From positions 32,550-96,549 of the forward strand of contig JAEDEB010000001.1 of NCBI GenBank assembly GCA_016293535.1: DNA of 64,000 nucleotides. Reading direction: 5' to 3'. Below the pieces are notes generated by a model. That model was not told where the DNA came from. It ran no database searches and was given only the letters and a program-made list of their open reading frames with translations. This DNA comes from Bacteroidales bacterium. GTDB taxonomy: Bacteria > Bacteroidota > Bacteroidia > Bacteroidales > UBA932. A program made the translations under genes and the position numbers. Positions 16,226-24,939 of this stretch are shown in pieces. Each line of letters opens with the position of its first letter. Position 1 is the stretch's first letter.

Positions 16226-17173
16226 ATGGCTCTGAAAATTGATTCGGCAAAAGTTGGCAGAACCGTTCTCGAATATGCGGTACTCACGGTCGGAACCCTC
16301 TTGTACTGTATCCCGTGGGAATGGTTCGTGATTCCGAACAACTACTCCAGTGGCGGAGTCACGGGACTTCTCACTCTCCTGCAGTATGCGACGGACGGTG
16401 CAATTACAGTCGGAGTGTCATATATGGTAATCAACGTATTCCTTCTCCTGCTTGCCTTTTTTGTGCTGGGAAAGAGTTTCGGAGTGAGGACCATATTCTG
16501 CATAGCCCTGTCAGCTGTATTTTTCCAGATTCTGCCAAAATTCCCGCAGATGTTCTCGGCGGAGGGCGGCCTTCTGTATATCCCGGAGGGCGTGCTGGTT
16601 CCCCTTCTTGCCGGAATGATGGAAGGCATAGGTCTGGGAATTGTGCTCCGTTACGGAGGCAGCACTGGAGGCAGCGACATCTTCGCGATGATAATCAACA
16701 AGTACTGGCCTATGTCTCCGGGACGCTTCTATCTCATATCCGACACGGTCATCATAGCGATGGTACTCCTGCTTCCGGGCAAGACTTTCGCCGATATGGT
16801 TTACGGTTATCTGATGATGGTTTCCTCCTGTTTCTTCATCGACTTCGTGGTCGTGGGTGCCAAGTCTTCAGTCCAGGTTTTCGTATTCTCAGACAAAAAG
16901 TCGGAGATTGCGGACTATATAATGACCCATATGAACAGGGGAGTCACCTTCCTCAAGGCCGTGGGAGGCTATTCGGGCAAGGAGAAGGACGTGCTCCTGA
17001 TTCTCATCCGTTCCAAGGAACTGCATAATCTCAGTGATGCGGTGAAGTCCATAGATCCGAAGGCCTTCATGTCTGTGTCTCCGGCAAACAATGTCTATGG
17101 AGAGGGCTTCGAGGAAATCAAGACCGGTATAAAGCAGAAGGAAATCAAAAAATTGAAAGCTGAAAATGACTGA
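16226..17173 (+). CDS. YitT-family membrane protein (first copy)
   Basis: 315 aa. Five or six hydrophobic segments fill residues 15-200 (YitT_membrane), including GGVTGLLTLLQY near 45 and RYGGSTGGSDIFAMIINKY near 137. A soluble DUF2179 domain follows at about 215-300, ending in AFMSVSPANNVYGEGFEEI. Function of the family is not established; transport of a small solute has been suggested. It starts two bases after leuS and overlaps its paralogue by eight bases. Confidence 0.85.
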   Translation: MALKIDSAKVGRTVLEYAVLTVGTLLYCIPWEWFVIPNNYSSGGVTGLLTLLQYATDGAITVGVSYMVINVFLLLLAFFVLGKSFGVRTIFCIALSAVFFQILPKFPQMFSAEGGLLYIPEGVLVPLLAGMMEGIGLGIVLRYGGSTGGSDIFAMIINKYWPMSPGRFYLISDTVIIAMVLLLPGKTFADMVYGYLMMVSSCFFIDFVVVGAKSSVQVFVFSDKKSEIADYIMTHMNRGVTFLKAVGGYSGKEKDVLLILIRSKELHNLSDAVKSIDPKAFMSVSPANNVYGEGFEEIKTGIKQKEIKKLKAEND

Positions 17174-18134
17174 CAACACACAGGTGGCTAAGGATATAAA
17201 GAAGTTGAACTCCAACAAGTTCTTCCTTGGTCTCCGCTCCTATCTCATCATTACGCTGGGACTTTTCATATATTGTTTCGGCATTTGTACTTTCTTTGTT
17301 CCCAACAACCTTGTTGGCGGTGGAGTATCGGGCGTGTCTGCGATTATCTACTATGCCAGCCACGGAAAGATAAGCATGGGTCTTACTTACGTGGTTATCA
17401 ACGTGGTACTCATTCTCATAGCCATCAAGGTACTCGGACTCGGCTTCGGCTGGAAGACGATTTATGCCATCCTTCTGATATCCCTGCTCCTGGACCAGCT
17501 CCCGAGACTGATGCCGGAGCAGTTCATCAGGGAGTTCTCCCTTGACAACGGCAAGATACTGTGCGCAGTGCTGGGAAGCGCCTGCACCGGCTTCGGCATC
17601 GGTGCCTCTATGTCGCAGGGAGGCAGTTCGGGAGGAACGGACATTGTGGCTCTTCTCGTGAACAAATACCGCAATATCTCTCCGGGAAAGGTGATACTCT
17701 TCATTGATGTGGTGATTATTCTTTCTGTGCTGTTCTGTCCTTCCTACAACGCGGAGGGAGAGCTTATCCCGTTAAGCGGAAGGATTGCCACAGCTGCCTA
17801 CGGTTTCATTCTCATCACAGTCAACAGCTATGTGGTCGACCTCTATCTTTCCGGTTCGAAACAGTCTGTACAACTGTTCATCTTCTCTGAGAAACCGGAA
17901 GAAATGGCAGATGTGATGGTCAAGATGAGAAGGGGAGTGACTGTCATCCCGGCGAAGGGTTGGTATACCAAGAGCGAAAGGGACATAGTCATGGTGATTG
18001 CTCACAAGTCGGAGCTGAACAATCTGCTCAGAATCGTCAAGACCGTCGACCCAGATGCCTTCCTTTCCGTGTCTACGGTGATGGGAGTCTATGGCAAGGG
18101 ATTCGACCAGTTGAAGGGTAAAGCGATGAAATAA
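17166..18134 (+). CDS. YitT-family membrane protein (second copy)
   Basis: 322 aa with the same layout as the preceding gene: membrane part with VGGGVSGVSAIIYY near 43 and SQGGSSGGTDIVALLVNKY near 143, then DUF2179 ending in AFLSVSTVMGVYGKGFDQL. The two copies are clearly homologous but diverged, so the duplication is old; they could form a heteromer. The start overlaps the end of the first copy by eight bases. A terminator follows at 18202-18231, closing the leuS transcript. Confidence 0.85.
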   Translation: MTDNTQVAKDIKKLNSNKFFLGLRSYLIITLGLFIYCFGICTFFVPNNLVGGGVSGVSAIIYYASHGKISMGLTYVVINVVLILIAIKVLGLGFGWKTIYAILLISLLLDQLPRLMPEQFIREFSLDNGKILCAVLGSACTGFGIGASMSQGGSSGGTDIVALLVNKYRNISPGKVILFIDVVIILSVLFCPSYNAEGELIPLSGRIATAAYGFILITVNSYVVDLYLSGSKQSVQLFIFSEKPEEMADVMVKMRRGVTVIPAKGWYTKSERDIVMVIAHKSELNNLLRIVKTVDPDAFLSVSTVMGVYGKGFDQLKGKAMK

Positions 18135-18201
18135 TCATACGCTTTCGTAAATTCATTATACGCATTTGACAATACACATAGTAATACAACAAATTTTATG
18201 T

Positions 18202-18231
18202 GCCCTTCTCTGCTTCGGAGAAGGGCTTTTT
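18202..18231 (+). terminator. Intrinsic terminator after leuS-yitT-yitT
   Basis: GCCCTTCTC (18202-18210) pairs perfectly with GAGAAGGGC (18218-18226) around a seven-base loop and is followed by TTTTT. It lies 68 bases after the second yitT stop. Confidence 0.85.
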
Positions 18232-18262
18232 GTATATTTAACAGACAAATGCCAATACCCCT

Positions 18263-19102
18263 ATGCAAACTAACAGTCAGTTATTCTATCTTCCAGTTCT
18301 TCAGTCATCCGTCCTTGTGCTGATGTCGGTTCTCGGTATGCCGGAACTTGCCTGTATTCTGTGTCTGTTGTTGAACCTTGCGTGCCTGTTGAGGCTTGTC
18401 GGTACAATCCTGCCTCCGAGACGGAATGACGAGTCGGATGTGGGTGCCGGGACGCCAGTTCCATTGTGGATCCGTGTGATGATGCGGAATATGCTGTTTG
18501 CCTCCCTGTCTGCGGCTCTGGGTTTCTTTGCAGTCTTCCTGCCTTCAGGTCTGCCTGCAGATTTGGTTATGGTGACAACAGCACTTGTCTCCTGTCTGGT
18601 ATGTTTCATGGCCGTGCGCTCGGCACTGCTTCTCAATGACCAGGACAAGGCTCCGGCCACGGATGACGCCCGTGCGGAGGAGGCAGAGGAGGCGAAGGAT
18701 GCGGATGAGAATGTCCGCGATGTGTCATTGACCAGAGTGAACAAAGGCAAGAACCTGGACAGGATCTTCAGGAGAATGGAGAATTACTTCGAAAATGAGA
18801 AGCCGTATCTCAACAAACGCTTGTCAATGACGAAAGTTGCCGAGACCATAGGATCCAACAGGACCTATCTGAGCTATGCTCTGGCAAGGAATCACGACGG
18901 CAACTTCAACCATTATGTCAACTCCTGGCGTATACGTTACGCAATGGATCTGTTCAGTAAGAACCATTCCCTGAAAGTGGAGGATCTCGCGCAAACCTGC
19001 GGCTTTTCGAGTGCTTCCCGTTTCTCCCTCTCCTTTCAGGAAATCATTGGAATGTGCCCGAGTGAGTGGATGCGAAGGTGCAGGGAAGAGGATGATGACT
19101 AA
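18263..19102 (+). CDS. Membrane-anchored AraC-family regulator (second)
   Basis: 279 aa. Two hydrophobic stretches at about 14-48 and two more at about 72-122 form a small membrane domain. An acidic linker (130-155) leads to an AraC helix-turn-helix region at about 170-272, with VAETIGSNRTYLSYALAR and LAQTCGFSSASRFSLSF, ending in GMCPSEWMRR. It resembles the gene at 4280-5380 in plan but has a shorter membrane part. Signal and targets are not known. It stands alone between a terminator and the ettA promoter. Confidence 0.82.
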   Translation: MQTNSQLFYLPVLQSSVLVLMSVLGMPELACILCLLLNLACLLRLVGTILPPRRNDESDVGAGTPVPLWIRVMMRNMLFASLSAALGFFAVFLPSGLPADLVMVTTALVSCLVCFMAVRSALLLNDQDKAPATDDARAEEAEEAKDADENVRDVSLTRVNKGKNLDRIFRRMENYFENEKPYLNKRLSMTKVAETIGSNRTYLSYALARNHDGNFNHYVNSWRIRYAMDLFSKNHSLKVEDLAQTCGFSSASRFSLSFQEIIGMCPSEWMRRCREEDDD

Positions 19103-19134
19103 CTCTGAGGGAAGACTTGTCATCGACCTCCTGT

Positions 19135-19168
19135 TTTGCAAATGCGAAACTTAAATTCCCTATCTTTG
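19135..19168 (+). promoter_or_regulatory. Promoter of ettA
   Basis: TTTG at 19135-19138 and TATCTTTG at 19161-19168 with a 22-base spacer, one base longer than usual. The ATG is 20 bases downstream. Confidence 0.6.
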
Positions 19169-19187
19169 CAGTTCAATCGAAATTATT

Positions 19188-20864
19188 ATGGCAGACGAGA
19201 AAATCATCTTTTCAATGAACGGCGTAGGCAAGGTCCTGCCGCATAACAACAAGGTAATACTCAAGGATATATACCTTTCTTTCTTCTATGGGGCCAAGAT
19301 AGGCATCATAGGTCTGAACGGCTCCGGAAAGTCCACGCTGATGAAAATCATCGCAGGAGTTGAGAAATCATACAAGGGAGAGGTGGTATGGGCACCCGGC
19401 TATTCGGTGGGGTATCTTGAGCAGGACCCGCAGATGGACCCGGACAAGACTGTCCTCGAAGTGGTTCAGGAGGGCGTCCAGGAAGTGATGGACCTTCTTA
19501 AGGAGTATGAGGAAATCAACCTCAGGTTCTGTGAGCCGATGTCGGATGATGAGATGAACAGGCTGATAGAGCGTCAGGGCGAACTGACCGAGCAGATCGA
19601 ACATTGCGGAGGATGGGAAATCGATTCCAAGCTCGAGAGGGCGATGGATGCGCTGATGTGTCCGCCGCCGGATGCCATTGTTTCCACCCTCAGCGGAGGT
19701 GAGAGGAGAAGGGTTGCGCTCTGCCGCCTTCTCCTGCGCCAGCCTGACGTCCTCCTGCTCGACGAGCCGACAAACCACCTCGATACCGAGAGCATACAGT
19801 GGCTGGAGGCACATCTGCAGCAGTACAAGGGTACAGTCATAGCCGTTACCCACGACCGCTACTTCCTCGACAATGTGGCCGGATGGATATTGGAGCTCGA
19901 CAGGGGAGAAGGTATTCCTTGGAAGGGAAACTATTCTTCATGGCTCGACCAGAAGACCAGAAGGCTCCAGATGGAGGAAAAGCAGGAAAGCAAGAGACGC
20001 AAGACTCTCGAAAGGGAGCTTGAGTGGGTAAGGATGGCCCCGAAGGCTCGTCAGGCAAAATCCAAGGCCCGCCTTGGAGCATATGAGAAACTTGCCAGCG
20101 AGGATGCAAAGGAGAAGGAGTCCAGACTGGAAATCTTCATTCCTAACGGTCCGAGGCTCGGAACAAATGTCATACGTTTCGATGATGTTTCGAAGAGCTA
20201 CGGGGACAAACTGCTCTATGAACATCTGAGTTTCGTACTTCCGCCCGCTGGCATAGTCGGAGTGATAGGACCTAACGGAGCGGGAAAGACCACACTCTTC
20301 CGCCTTATAATGGGACTCGAGAAACCGGATACCGGTTCCATAAGCATAGGCGAGACCGTCAAGATAGCCTATGTGGACCAGCAGCACAGTTCCATAGATC
20401 CGGAAAAGACCGTTTACGAGACCATCGCAAACAATTCCGAGTTTGTGAAACTCGGGAACAGGGAAATCAATGCGCGCTCGTACATATCGCGATTCAATTT
20501 CTCCGGTGCGGATCAGGAGAAGGAGTGCGGCATCCTTTCAGGCGGTGAGAGGAACAGGCTTCAGCTTGCTCTCACTCTCAAGGACGAGGGCAATGTGCTG
20601 CTTCTTGACGAGCCGACCAATGACGTGGATGTCAATACCATCCGTGCTTTGGAAGAGGGACTTGAGGGCTTTGCCGGTTGTGCTGTGGTAGTATCGCACG
20701 ACCGCTGGTTCCTTGACAGGATTGCGACCCACATACTTGCCTTCGAGGGTGATTCGCAAGTGTATTTCTTCGAGGGAAGTTATTCCGAGTATGAGGAGAA
20801 CCGCAAGCGCCGTCTCGGAAACGAAGAACCCCACCGCTTCAAATACAAGAAACTGATGGAGTAG
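19188..20864 (+). CDS. ettA: ABC-F translation factor EttA
   Basis: Energy-dependent translational throttle protein that binds the ribosomal E site, 558 aa, no membrane part. Two ABC cassettes are present: Walker A GLNGSGKS (about 43-50) with signature LSGGERRR near 166 and DEPTNHLD, and Walker A GPNGAGKT (about 361-368) with LSGGERNR near 450 and DEPTNDVD. The linker between them (about 240-310) is basic and carries the P-site tRNA interaction motif region. Length and pattern fit EttA rather than Uup or antibiotic-resistance ABC-F proteins. It has its own promoter and runs toward mnmA, ending ten bases away. Confidence 0.92.
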   Translation: MADEKIIFSMNGVGKVLPHNNKVILKDIYLSFFYGAKIGIIGLNGSGKSTLMKIIAGVEKSYKGEVVWAPGYSVGYLEQDPQMDPDKTVLEVVQEGVQEVMDLLKEYEEINLRFCEPMSDDEMNRLIERQGELTEQIEHCGGWEIDSKLERAMDALMCPPPDAIVSTLSGGERRRVALCRLLLRQPDVLLLDEPTNHLDTESIQWLEAHLQQYKGTVIAVTHDRYFLDNVAGWILELDRGEGIPWKGNYSSWLDQKTRRLQMEEKQESKRRKTLERELEWVRMAPKARQAKSKARLGAYEKLASEDAKEKESRLEIFIPNGPRLGTNVIRFDDVSKSYGDKLLYEHLSFVLPPAGIVGVIGPNGAGKTTLFRLIMGLEKPDTGSISIGETVKIAYVDQQHSSIDPEKTVYETIANNSEFVKLGNREINARSYISRFNFSGADQEKECGILSGGERNRLQLALTLKDEGNVLLLDEPTNDVDVNTIRALEEGLEGFAGCAVVVSHDRWFLDRIATHILAFEGDSQVYFFEGSYSEYEENRKRRLGNEEPHRFKYKKLME

Positions 20865-20873
20865 GGTTGCGGC

Positions 20874-22262
20874 TCAGATTACTGAAGAGCCCAGCATTTC
20901 CAGATTTTCGTCATACCATACGGCAAACTGTCCCGGGGTGATTCCTCTCTGTGGCGTGTCGAAGATGATGAAGAGGCCATTCTCGCGAAGAACGAGGGTG
21001 GCCTCCTGCAGTGGCTGGCGGTAGCGTACCCTCACTTTGTATCGGCGAATCTCTCCCACTTCCATTGCCAGGTCTTTCCTGATCCAGTGTACCTCTTCAG
21101 GCAGAAGACGTATCACGCTGCGGCTCAGTCCCTTGTGACGATGACCCTCTCCTACGTATATGATGTTTTCCTCTATGTCGGTTCCGATGACGAAAACCGA
21201 GTCCTTGTGGCCTCCGATATTCAGGCCCTTTCTTTGCCCTATGGTGTAGAACTGGGCTCCATCGTGTTCTCCTATTATCTTGCCCCAGGGGTTCTCCTTG
21301 TAGCGGGTTTTCCTGATGTGCTTCTTTCCGCTTCTGTAGCTTTCGGTCTCGAAGCGTATGGAACTGTAATCCAGAGGCCTCGATATCCTGAGCCAGTCTT
21401 CGTCGGAAAGGGCTGCGAGTCTGTCCGTATCCCAGTCGTTGCGTACGGAACTCCCTTCTGCAGAACCCTTGTCTTCGGAAATGTATGAGGTGACTGTCTG
21501 AAGTGCTCCGGAGCCTTCGCGAAGGAGGCTTTCCAGAATCGCGCAATTCTGTCTGTATTGCTCGCAACTCTCGAAGAATGAGTCATATACTTCCACAATC
21601 CTGCCTGTTGCCGGCTTCAGTTTCTGCTGGAGGAAGGCAGGAAGGTCAACCTTCCCCACAAAGCATATTCCCTGGGAGTCCTTCTTGTCGGCTGAAGGCA
21701 GGTCGGCCTCCTTTGCAATCCTCCTGACCTCTGGCTTGGTGATGTCCCCTATCGGGAAAAGGGCGTCTGCTAGCTGCTCCTGCGTCAGCTGGCAGAGGAA
21801 GTAGCTCTGATCCTTGTTGGGGTCGCTTCCTGCGAAAATCCTATGTATGGCACTGCCGTCGGTACCTTCGATGCTGTCCTTCCTGCAGTAGTGGCCGGTG
21901 GCGACCTTTTCGGCTCCGAGTTTCTTTGCTGTCTTGAGGAAGGCGTCGAACTTTATCTCCCTGTTGCAGAGTACGTCCGGGTTCGGGGTGCGGCCTTTCG
22001 AATATTCGTCGAACATATAGTCGACGACCCGTTTGCGGTATTCCTCGCTCAGGTCCACGAAATAGAAAGGAATTCCAATCTTTCGTGCGACGAGTTCAGC
22101 CACGAAACGGTCCTCCTCCCATTCGCAGTCGCCGTGCAGGGTCCCTGTGGTGTCGTGCCAGTTCTGCATGAACAGCGCAAAGACATCGTGGCCCTGCTGT
22201 TTGAGAAGCAGAGCCGCAACACTCGAATCGACTCCTCCGGAGAGCCCTATACATACCTTCAT
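20874..22262 (-). CDS. mnmA: tRNA-specific 2-thiouridylase with a long insertion
   Basis: Adds sulfur to U34 of tRNA Lys, Glu and Gln. It shows the PP-loop SGGVDSS (8-14), the catalytic cysteines Cys99 (LCNREIKF) and Cys200 (QGICFVGK), and TIGQRKGL (340-347). The ATG at 22262 starts the conserved MKVCIGLSGG; an upstream in-frame extension to 22403 is not credible because it crosses the promoter. At 462 aa it is about 90-100 residues longer than usual. The excess lies between residues 225 and 329, where other MnmA proteins go almost directly from GRIVEV to GEHDGAQFYT. The insertion has no recognised domain. Confidence 0.92.
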   Translation of the reverse strand: MKVCIGLSGGVDSSVAALLLKQQGHDVFALFMQNWHDTTGTLHGDCEWEEDRFVAELVARKIGIPFYFVDLSEEYRKRVVDYMFDEYSKGRTPNPDVLCNREIKFDAFLKTAKKLGAEKVATGHYCRKDSIEGTDGSAIHRIFAGSDPNKDQSYFLCQLTQEQLADALFPIGDITKPEVRRIAKEADLPSADKKDSQGICFVGKVDLPAFLQQKLKPATGRIVEVYDSFFESCEQYRQNCAILESLLREGSGALQTVTSYISEDKGSAEGSSVRNDWDTDRLAALSDEDWLRISRPLDYSSIRFETESYRSGKKHIRKTRYKENPWGKIIGEHDGAQFYTIGQRKGLNIGGHKDSVFVIGTDIEENIIYVGEGHRHKGLSRSVIRLLPEEVHWIRKDLAMEVGEIRRYKVRVRYRQPLQEATLVLRENGLFIIFDTPQRGITPGQFAVWYDENLEMLGSSVI

Positions 22263-22303
22263 ATCCGAGAAAAATGCTATTGAATAATTTTTTATTACCT
22301 TTA

Positions 22304-22311
22304 CAAAGATA
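22304..22311 (-). promoter_or_regulatory. -7 element for mnmA
   Basis: TATCTTTG on the minus strand, a perfect match, 41 bases before the mnmA ATG. It lies just inside the inverted-repeat element at 22312-22375. Confidence 0.5.
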
Positions 22312-22315
22312 AATG

Positions 22316-22374
22316 TAATCTTCAAAGAATAACCTGCATCAAATCTGAAGCAACTTATTTTCTTCAAATTACTG
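22316..22374. repeat. Dispersed intergenic element, copy B, as an inverted pair
   Basis: The right half, TCAAATCTGAAGCAACTTAT onward (from 22339), is nearly identical to copy A at 5450. The left half, read on the minus strand, gives TTTGATGCAGGTTATTCTTT followed by GAAGATTAC, a diverged inverted copy. The pair fills the divergent mnmA-cdd intergenic space. The minus-strand half most resembles copy E at 47735-47766. Confidence 0.6.
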
Positions 22375-22375
22375 T

Positions 22376-22852
22376 ATGACAAGGAAAGAATTGAAAATAT
22401 CATACTCTGAATATGAGTCCATGGAAGAGCTTTCTGCAGAGGACCGTACCCTTGCCCAGGCGGCGGTGGACGCTACTGCAGTATCCTATGCACCGTATTC
22501 CAAGTTCAATGTAGGCGCGGCGGTGCTGATGTCTGACGGCCGCACCTTTACCGGAGCCAATCAGGAAAACGCAGCCTATCCTTCCGGACTCTGCGCCGAG
22601 AGAACGGCAATGTTCTATGCGCATGCGCACGCGGAGGGTGCATATATTCGTAAGATTGCCGTAGCCGCCTGTCGGGACGGCGAGCTATGCGCGTCGCCGG
22701 CGACCCCGTGCGGTGACTGCCGTCAGGTAATGGCCGAGTTCCAGACTGAGTCGGGGAAGCCTATGGAGGTGTTACTCGTAGGTGCGGGCAGGATTTGGAA
22801 ATTCGAAAGGGTGGAATCCCTCCTGCCTTTCATATTCGACAGCCTTCAGTAG
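22376..22852 (+). CDS. cdd: Cytidine deaminase
   Basis: Zinc hydrolase converting cytidine and deoxycytidine to uridine forms in pyrimidine salvage. 158 aa, the homotetrameric single-domain form. The zinc site is Cys73 with the catalytic Glu75 in GLCAERTAMFYA, and Cys112/Cys115 in PCGDCRQ. FNVGAAV (44-50) and GANQENAAYPS (60-70) line the nucleoside pocket. The ATG lies right at the edge of the repeat element. The acyltransferase gene follows two bases after the stop. Confidence 0.95.
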   Translation: MTRKELKISYSEYESMEELSAEDRTLAQAAVDATAVSYAPYSKFNVGAAVLMSDGRTFTGANQENAAYPSGLCAERTAMFYAHAHAEGAYIRKIAVAACRDGELCASPATPCGDCRQVMAEFQTESGKPMEVLLVGAGRIWKFERVESLLPFIFDSLQ

Positions 22853-22854
22853 TT

Positions 22855-23715
22855 ATGGGGGAGTTGGACTACTCTTCTTATGGCCCCGCATACAGGGGCT
22901 TCAAGGTAAGGGAGGATGTTTTCGTTCCGAAACCGCATGAGGTTTTCTCAGGAACCGACCCGTTCACGAAGATGGCTCCGGTCAGAGGACAGATGCGGGA
23001 CATCAGCTTCGACGAGAATTATCCTTACCTGGACCGCTCTTTCAGATTCAGGCTTTGCCATTTCATCTGCTATCTCATACTCTGGTTTGTAGCCTTTCCG
23101 GTTAACAGGATCAAATACGGCATACGTATCGAGGGACGGAAGAACATAAGAGCCAACCGCAGGCTTTTCCGACACGGGGCGATGACGGTGTGCAACCACG
23201 TCTGCCGTTGGGATATGGTTTGCGTACTTCAGGCAATACGCTTCAGAGAGAGCTGGATTCCCATGTATTCCAAGCCTTTCAGAGGGGATGACGGCTGGAA
23301 GATGAAATTCGTGGGCGGGCTGCCTATTCCCGAGAACAGGGCGGGTCTCAGGGCCTTCAATGCAGCATTTGATGAGATTCACGCGAAAGGGGGCTGGATA
23401 CATGTCTTCCCCGAGAGTTGCAGCTGGAAGTATTATGCACCCATACGTCCTTTCAAGGCAGGAGCCTTCAATATTGCATATAAATACTCCATACCGGTGA
23501 TTCCGACTGTCATAAGTTTTCGCCGACGCACCGGAATATTCAAACTTTTCGGAAAGGATGAACCTCTTCTGACCATCCATGTGGGAGAGCCCATCATCCC
23601 CGACAAGTCAACTCCGAGAAAGGAGGAGACGGCACGCATACGTGACCTTGCCCACCGTTCGATGACAGAGATGGCAGGCATTCTGAACAACCCATGGCCT
23701 TCGGCCCTTGATTGA
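22855..23715 (+). CDS. glsA: PlsC-type O-acyltransferase, likely glycine-lipid synthesis
   Basis: 286 aa with the acyltransferase motif HX4D as NHVCRWDM (His115, Asp120), a membrane stretch near 67-84, FPES (block III) and PFKAGAFNIA further on. The family includes lysophosphatidate acyltransferases. Directly followed by an OlsB-like N-acyltransferase, it matches the glsA-glsB arrangement known from Bacteroides thetaiotaomicron, where the products make N-acyloxyacyl glycine (glycine lipids). I use the ATG at 22855; a longer frame from 22795 would overlap cdd. The specific assignment rests on the pair, not on this gene alone. Confidence 0.72.
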   Translation: MGELDYSSYGPAYRGFKVREDVFVPKPHEVFSGTDPFTKMAPVRGQMRDISFDENYPYLDRSFRFRLCHFICYLILWFVAFPVNRIKYGIRIEGRKNIRANRRLFRHGAMTVCNHVCRWDMVCVLQAIRFRESWIPMYSKPFRGDDGWKMKFVGGLPIPENRAGLRAFNAAFDEIHAKGGWIHVFPESCSWKYYAPIRPFKAGAFNIAYKYSIPVIPTVISFRRRTGIFKLFGKDEPLLTIHVGEPIIPDKSTPRKEETARIRDLAHRSMTEMAGILNNPWPSALD

Positions 23716-23726
23716 CAACTGTAAAT

Positions 23727-24806
23727 ATGGAAAAAATCATCGATCCGGTTCCGGTGGAACTGCTCAAGTCCGAGCTTATTCCGGCCAGGAAACTTGAAGA
23801 CACCAATAAAGGACATAATGAACTGTATGTGGTGACCTGGCAGGATTCTCCTAATGTGGTCACCGAAATTGGCCGTCTCCGTGAGGAGGCGTTCAGGGCT
23901 GCGGGCGGCTCGACCGGGCTTGCTGTCGACCTCGACGAGTACGATAAGATGGACAACTCATACAAACAGTTGATAGTATGGGATCCGGACGAAGAGGCAA
24001 TCATCGGCGGCTACCGTTTCCTTTTAGGCCGTGATGCAGAGTTCGGTCCGGACGGACAGCCGATACTGGCGAGTTCGCATCAGTTCCATTTTTCGGAGAA
24101 GTTCATTTCCGACTATCTTCCGCATGTGATGGAACTGGGCCGCAGTTTCGTGGCTACGGCGTACCAGAGCTCGAAGGCGGGTGCCAAGTCCATCTACGCA
24201 ATGGACAATCTCTGGGACGGCCTCGTTGCCCTGATAATCCAGAACCCCGACATACTCTACTTCTTCGGCAAGGTTACCCTCTATCCATCCTATGACCATA
24301 TCTCCAGGGATCTCATCTACCATTTCCTCTGGAAGCATTTCGGGGACAGCGAGGAACTTGTGCGTCCTTGGCCTGACCAGAATGTGATGCCTGACTCGAC
24401 TCCCGAGCTTATGGACATAATACTCAACAAGGACGATGTGATGGAGGACTTCAGGATACTCAAGAGCGTTGTCCGCCAGAGGGGCGTGAATCTTCCTCCG
24501 AACATCAGTATCTATGTTGCTGTGACTCCGAAGATGCATATGTTCGGCACTGCCGTCAACAGGCCTATGCACAATATCGAGGACTCCGCCATACTCATTC
24601 CTTTCGATGAAATCTATCGTGAGAAGAAGCGCAGGCATGTGGGTGTCTATATGCGTTTCAAAGGTGCTGGCAAGAAAAGGGTGGTGCTGGACCAGGCGAT
24701 GGAGGACATCATGGTCGAGAGGTGGCTTCTCAAGAGAGACAGGTTTGTCAAGAAATTGAAGAAGCAGAAGGAGGCCTCCAGAGCCAAACTTCAGAAGAAA
24801 AAATAG
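23727..24806 (+). CDS. glsB: GNAT-like N-acyltransferase, likely glycine-lipid synthesis
   Basis: 359 aa, related to OlsB/hemolysin-type acyltransferases that attach a 3-hydroxy fatty acid from acyl carrier protein to an amino acid amine. The core lies at about 55-230, with IGRLREEAFRAAGG near 50, IIGGYRFLLG near 93, VMELGRSFV near 134 and FGKVTLYPSYDHISRDL near 183. The C-terminus is strongly basic (KKLKKQKEASRAKLQKKK). In Bacteroides the adjacent pair glsB-glsA makes glycine lipids. The frame can be extended to a TTG at 23712, but the ATG at 23727 is more likely. SRP RNA follows. Confidence 0.75.
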   Translation: MEKIIDPVPVELLKSELIPARKLEDTNKGHNELYVVTWQDSPNVVTEIGRLREEAFRAAGGSTGLAVDLDEYDKMDNSYKQLIVWDPDEEAIIGGYRFLLGRDAEFGPDGQPILASSHQFHFSEKFISDYLPHVMELGRSFVATAYQSSKAGAKSIYAMDNLWDGLVALIIQNPDILYFFGKVTLYPSYDHISRDLIYHFLWKHFGDSEELVRPWPDQNVMPDSTPELMDIILNKDDVMEDFRILKSVVRQRGVNLPPNISIYVAVTPKMHMFGTAVNRPMHNIEDSAILIPFDEIYREKKRRHVGVYMRFKGAGKKRVVLDQAMEDIMVERWLLKRDRFVKKLKKQKEASRAKLQKKK

Positions 24807-24826
24807 GTCTTTTCAGAAAATGTGCA

Positions 24827-24834
24827 TATATTTG
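24827..24834 (+). promoter_or_regulatory. -7 element for SRP RNA and tRNA-Gly
   Basis: TATATTTG, a perfect match, ending four bases before the first base of the SRP RNA closing stem, which places the start site correctly. Confidence 0.62.
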
Positions 24835-24838
24835 CGAC

Positions 24839-24935
24839 GGGTAAGTCTCACACGACCAGCTCCCTCTGAACTCCCCCAGGGTCGGAAGGCAGCAAGGGTA
24901 GGAGGTCGTAGCGGTGCGATGTGAACAGCTTACCC
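24839..24935 (+). ncRNA. ffs: Signal recognition particle RNA (small bacterial type)
   Basis: About 97 bases closed by GGGTAAG (24839-24845) with CTTACCC (24929-24935). The conserved Ffh-binding domain is present as CAGGGTCGGAAGGCAGCAAG with its GGAA-type tetraloop and asymmetric internal loop. It guides ribosomes making membrane proteins to FtsY. It is preceded by a perfect -7 box and followed after four bases by tRNA-Gly, so both are likely cut from one transcript. Confidence 0.9.
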
Positions 24936-24939
24936 TTTT

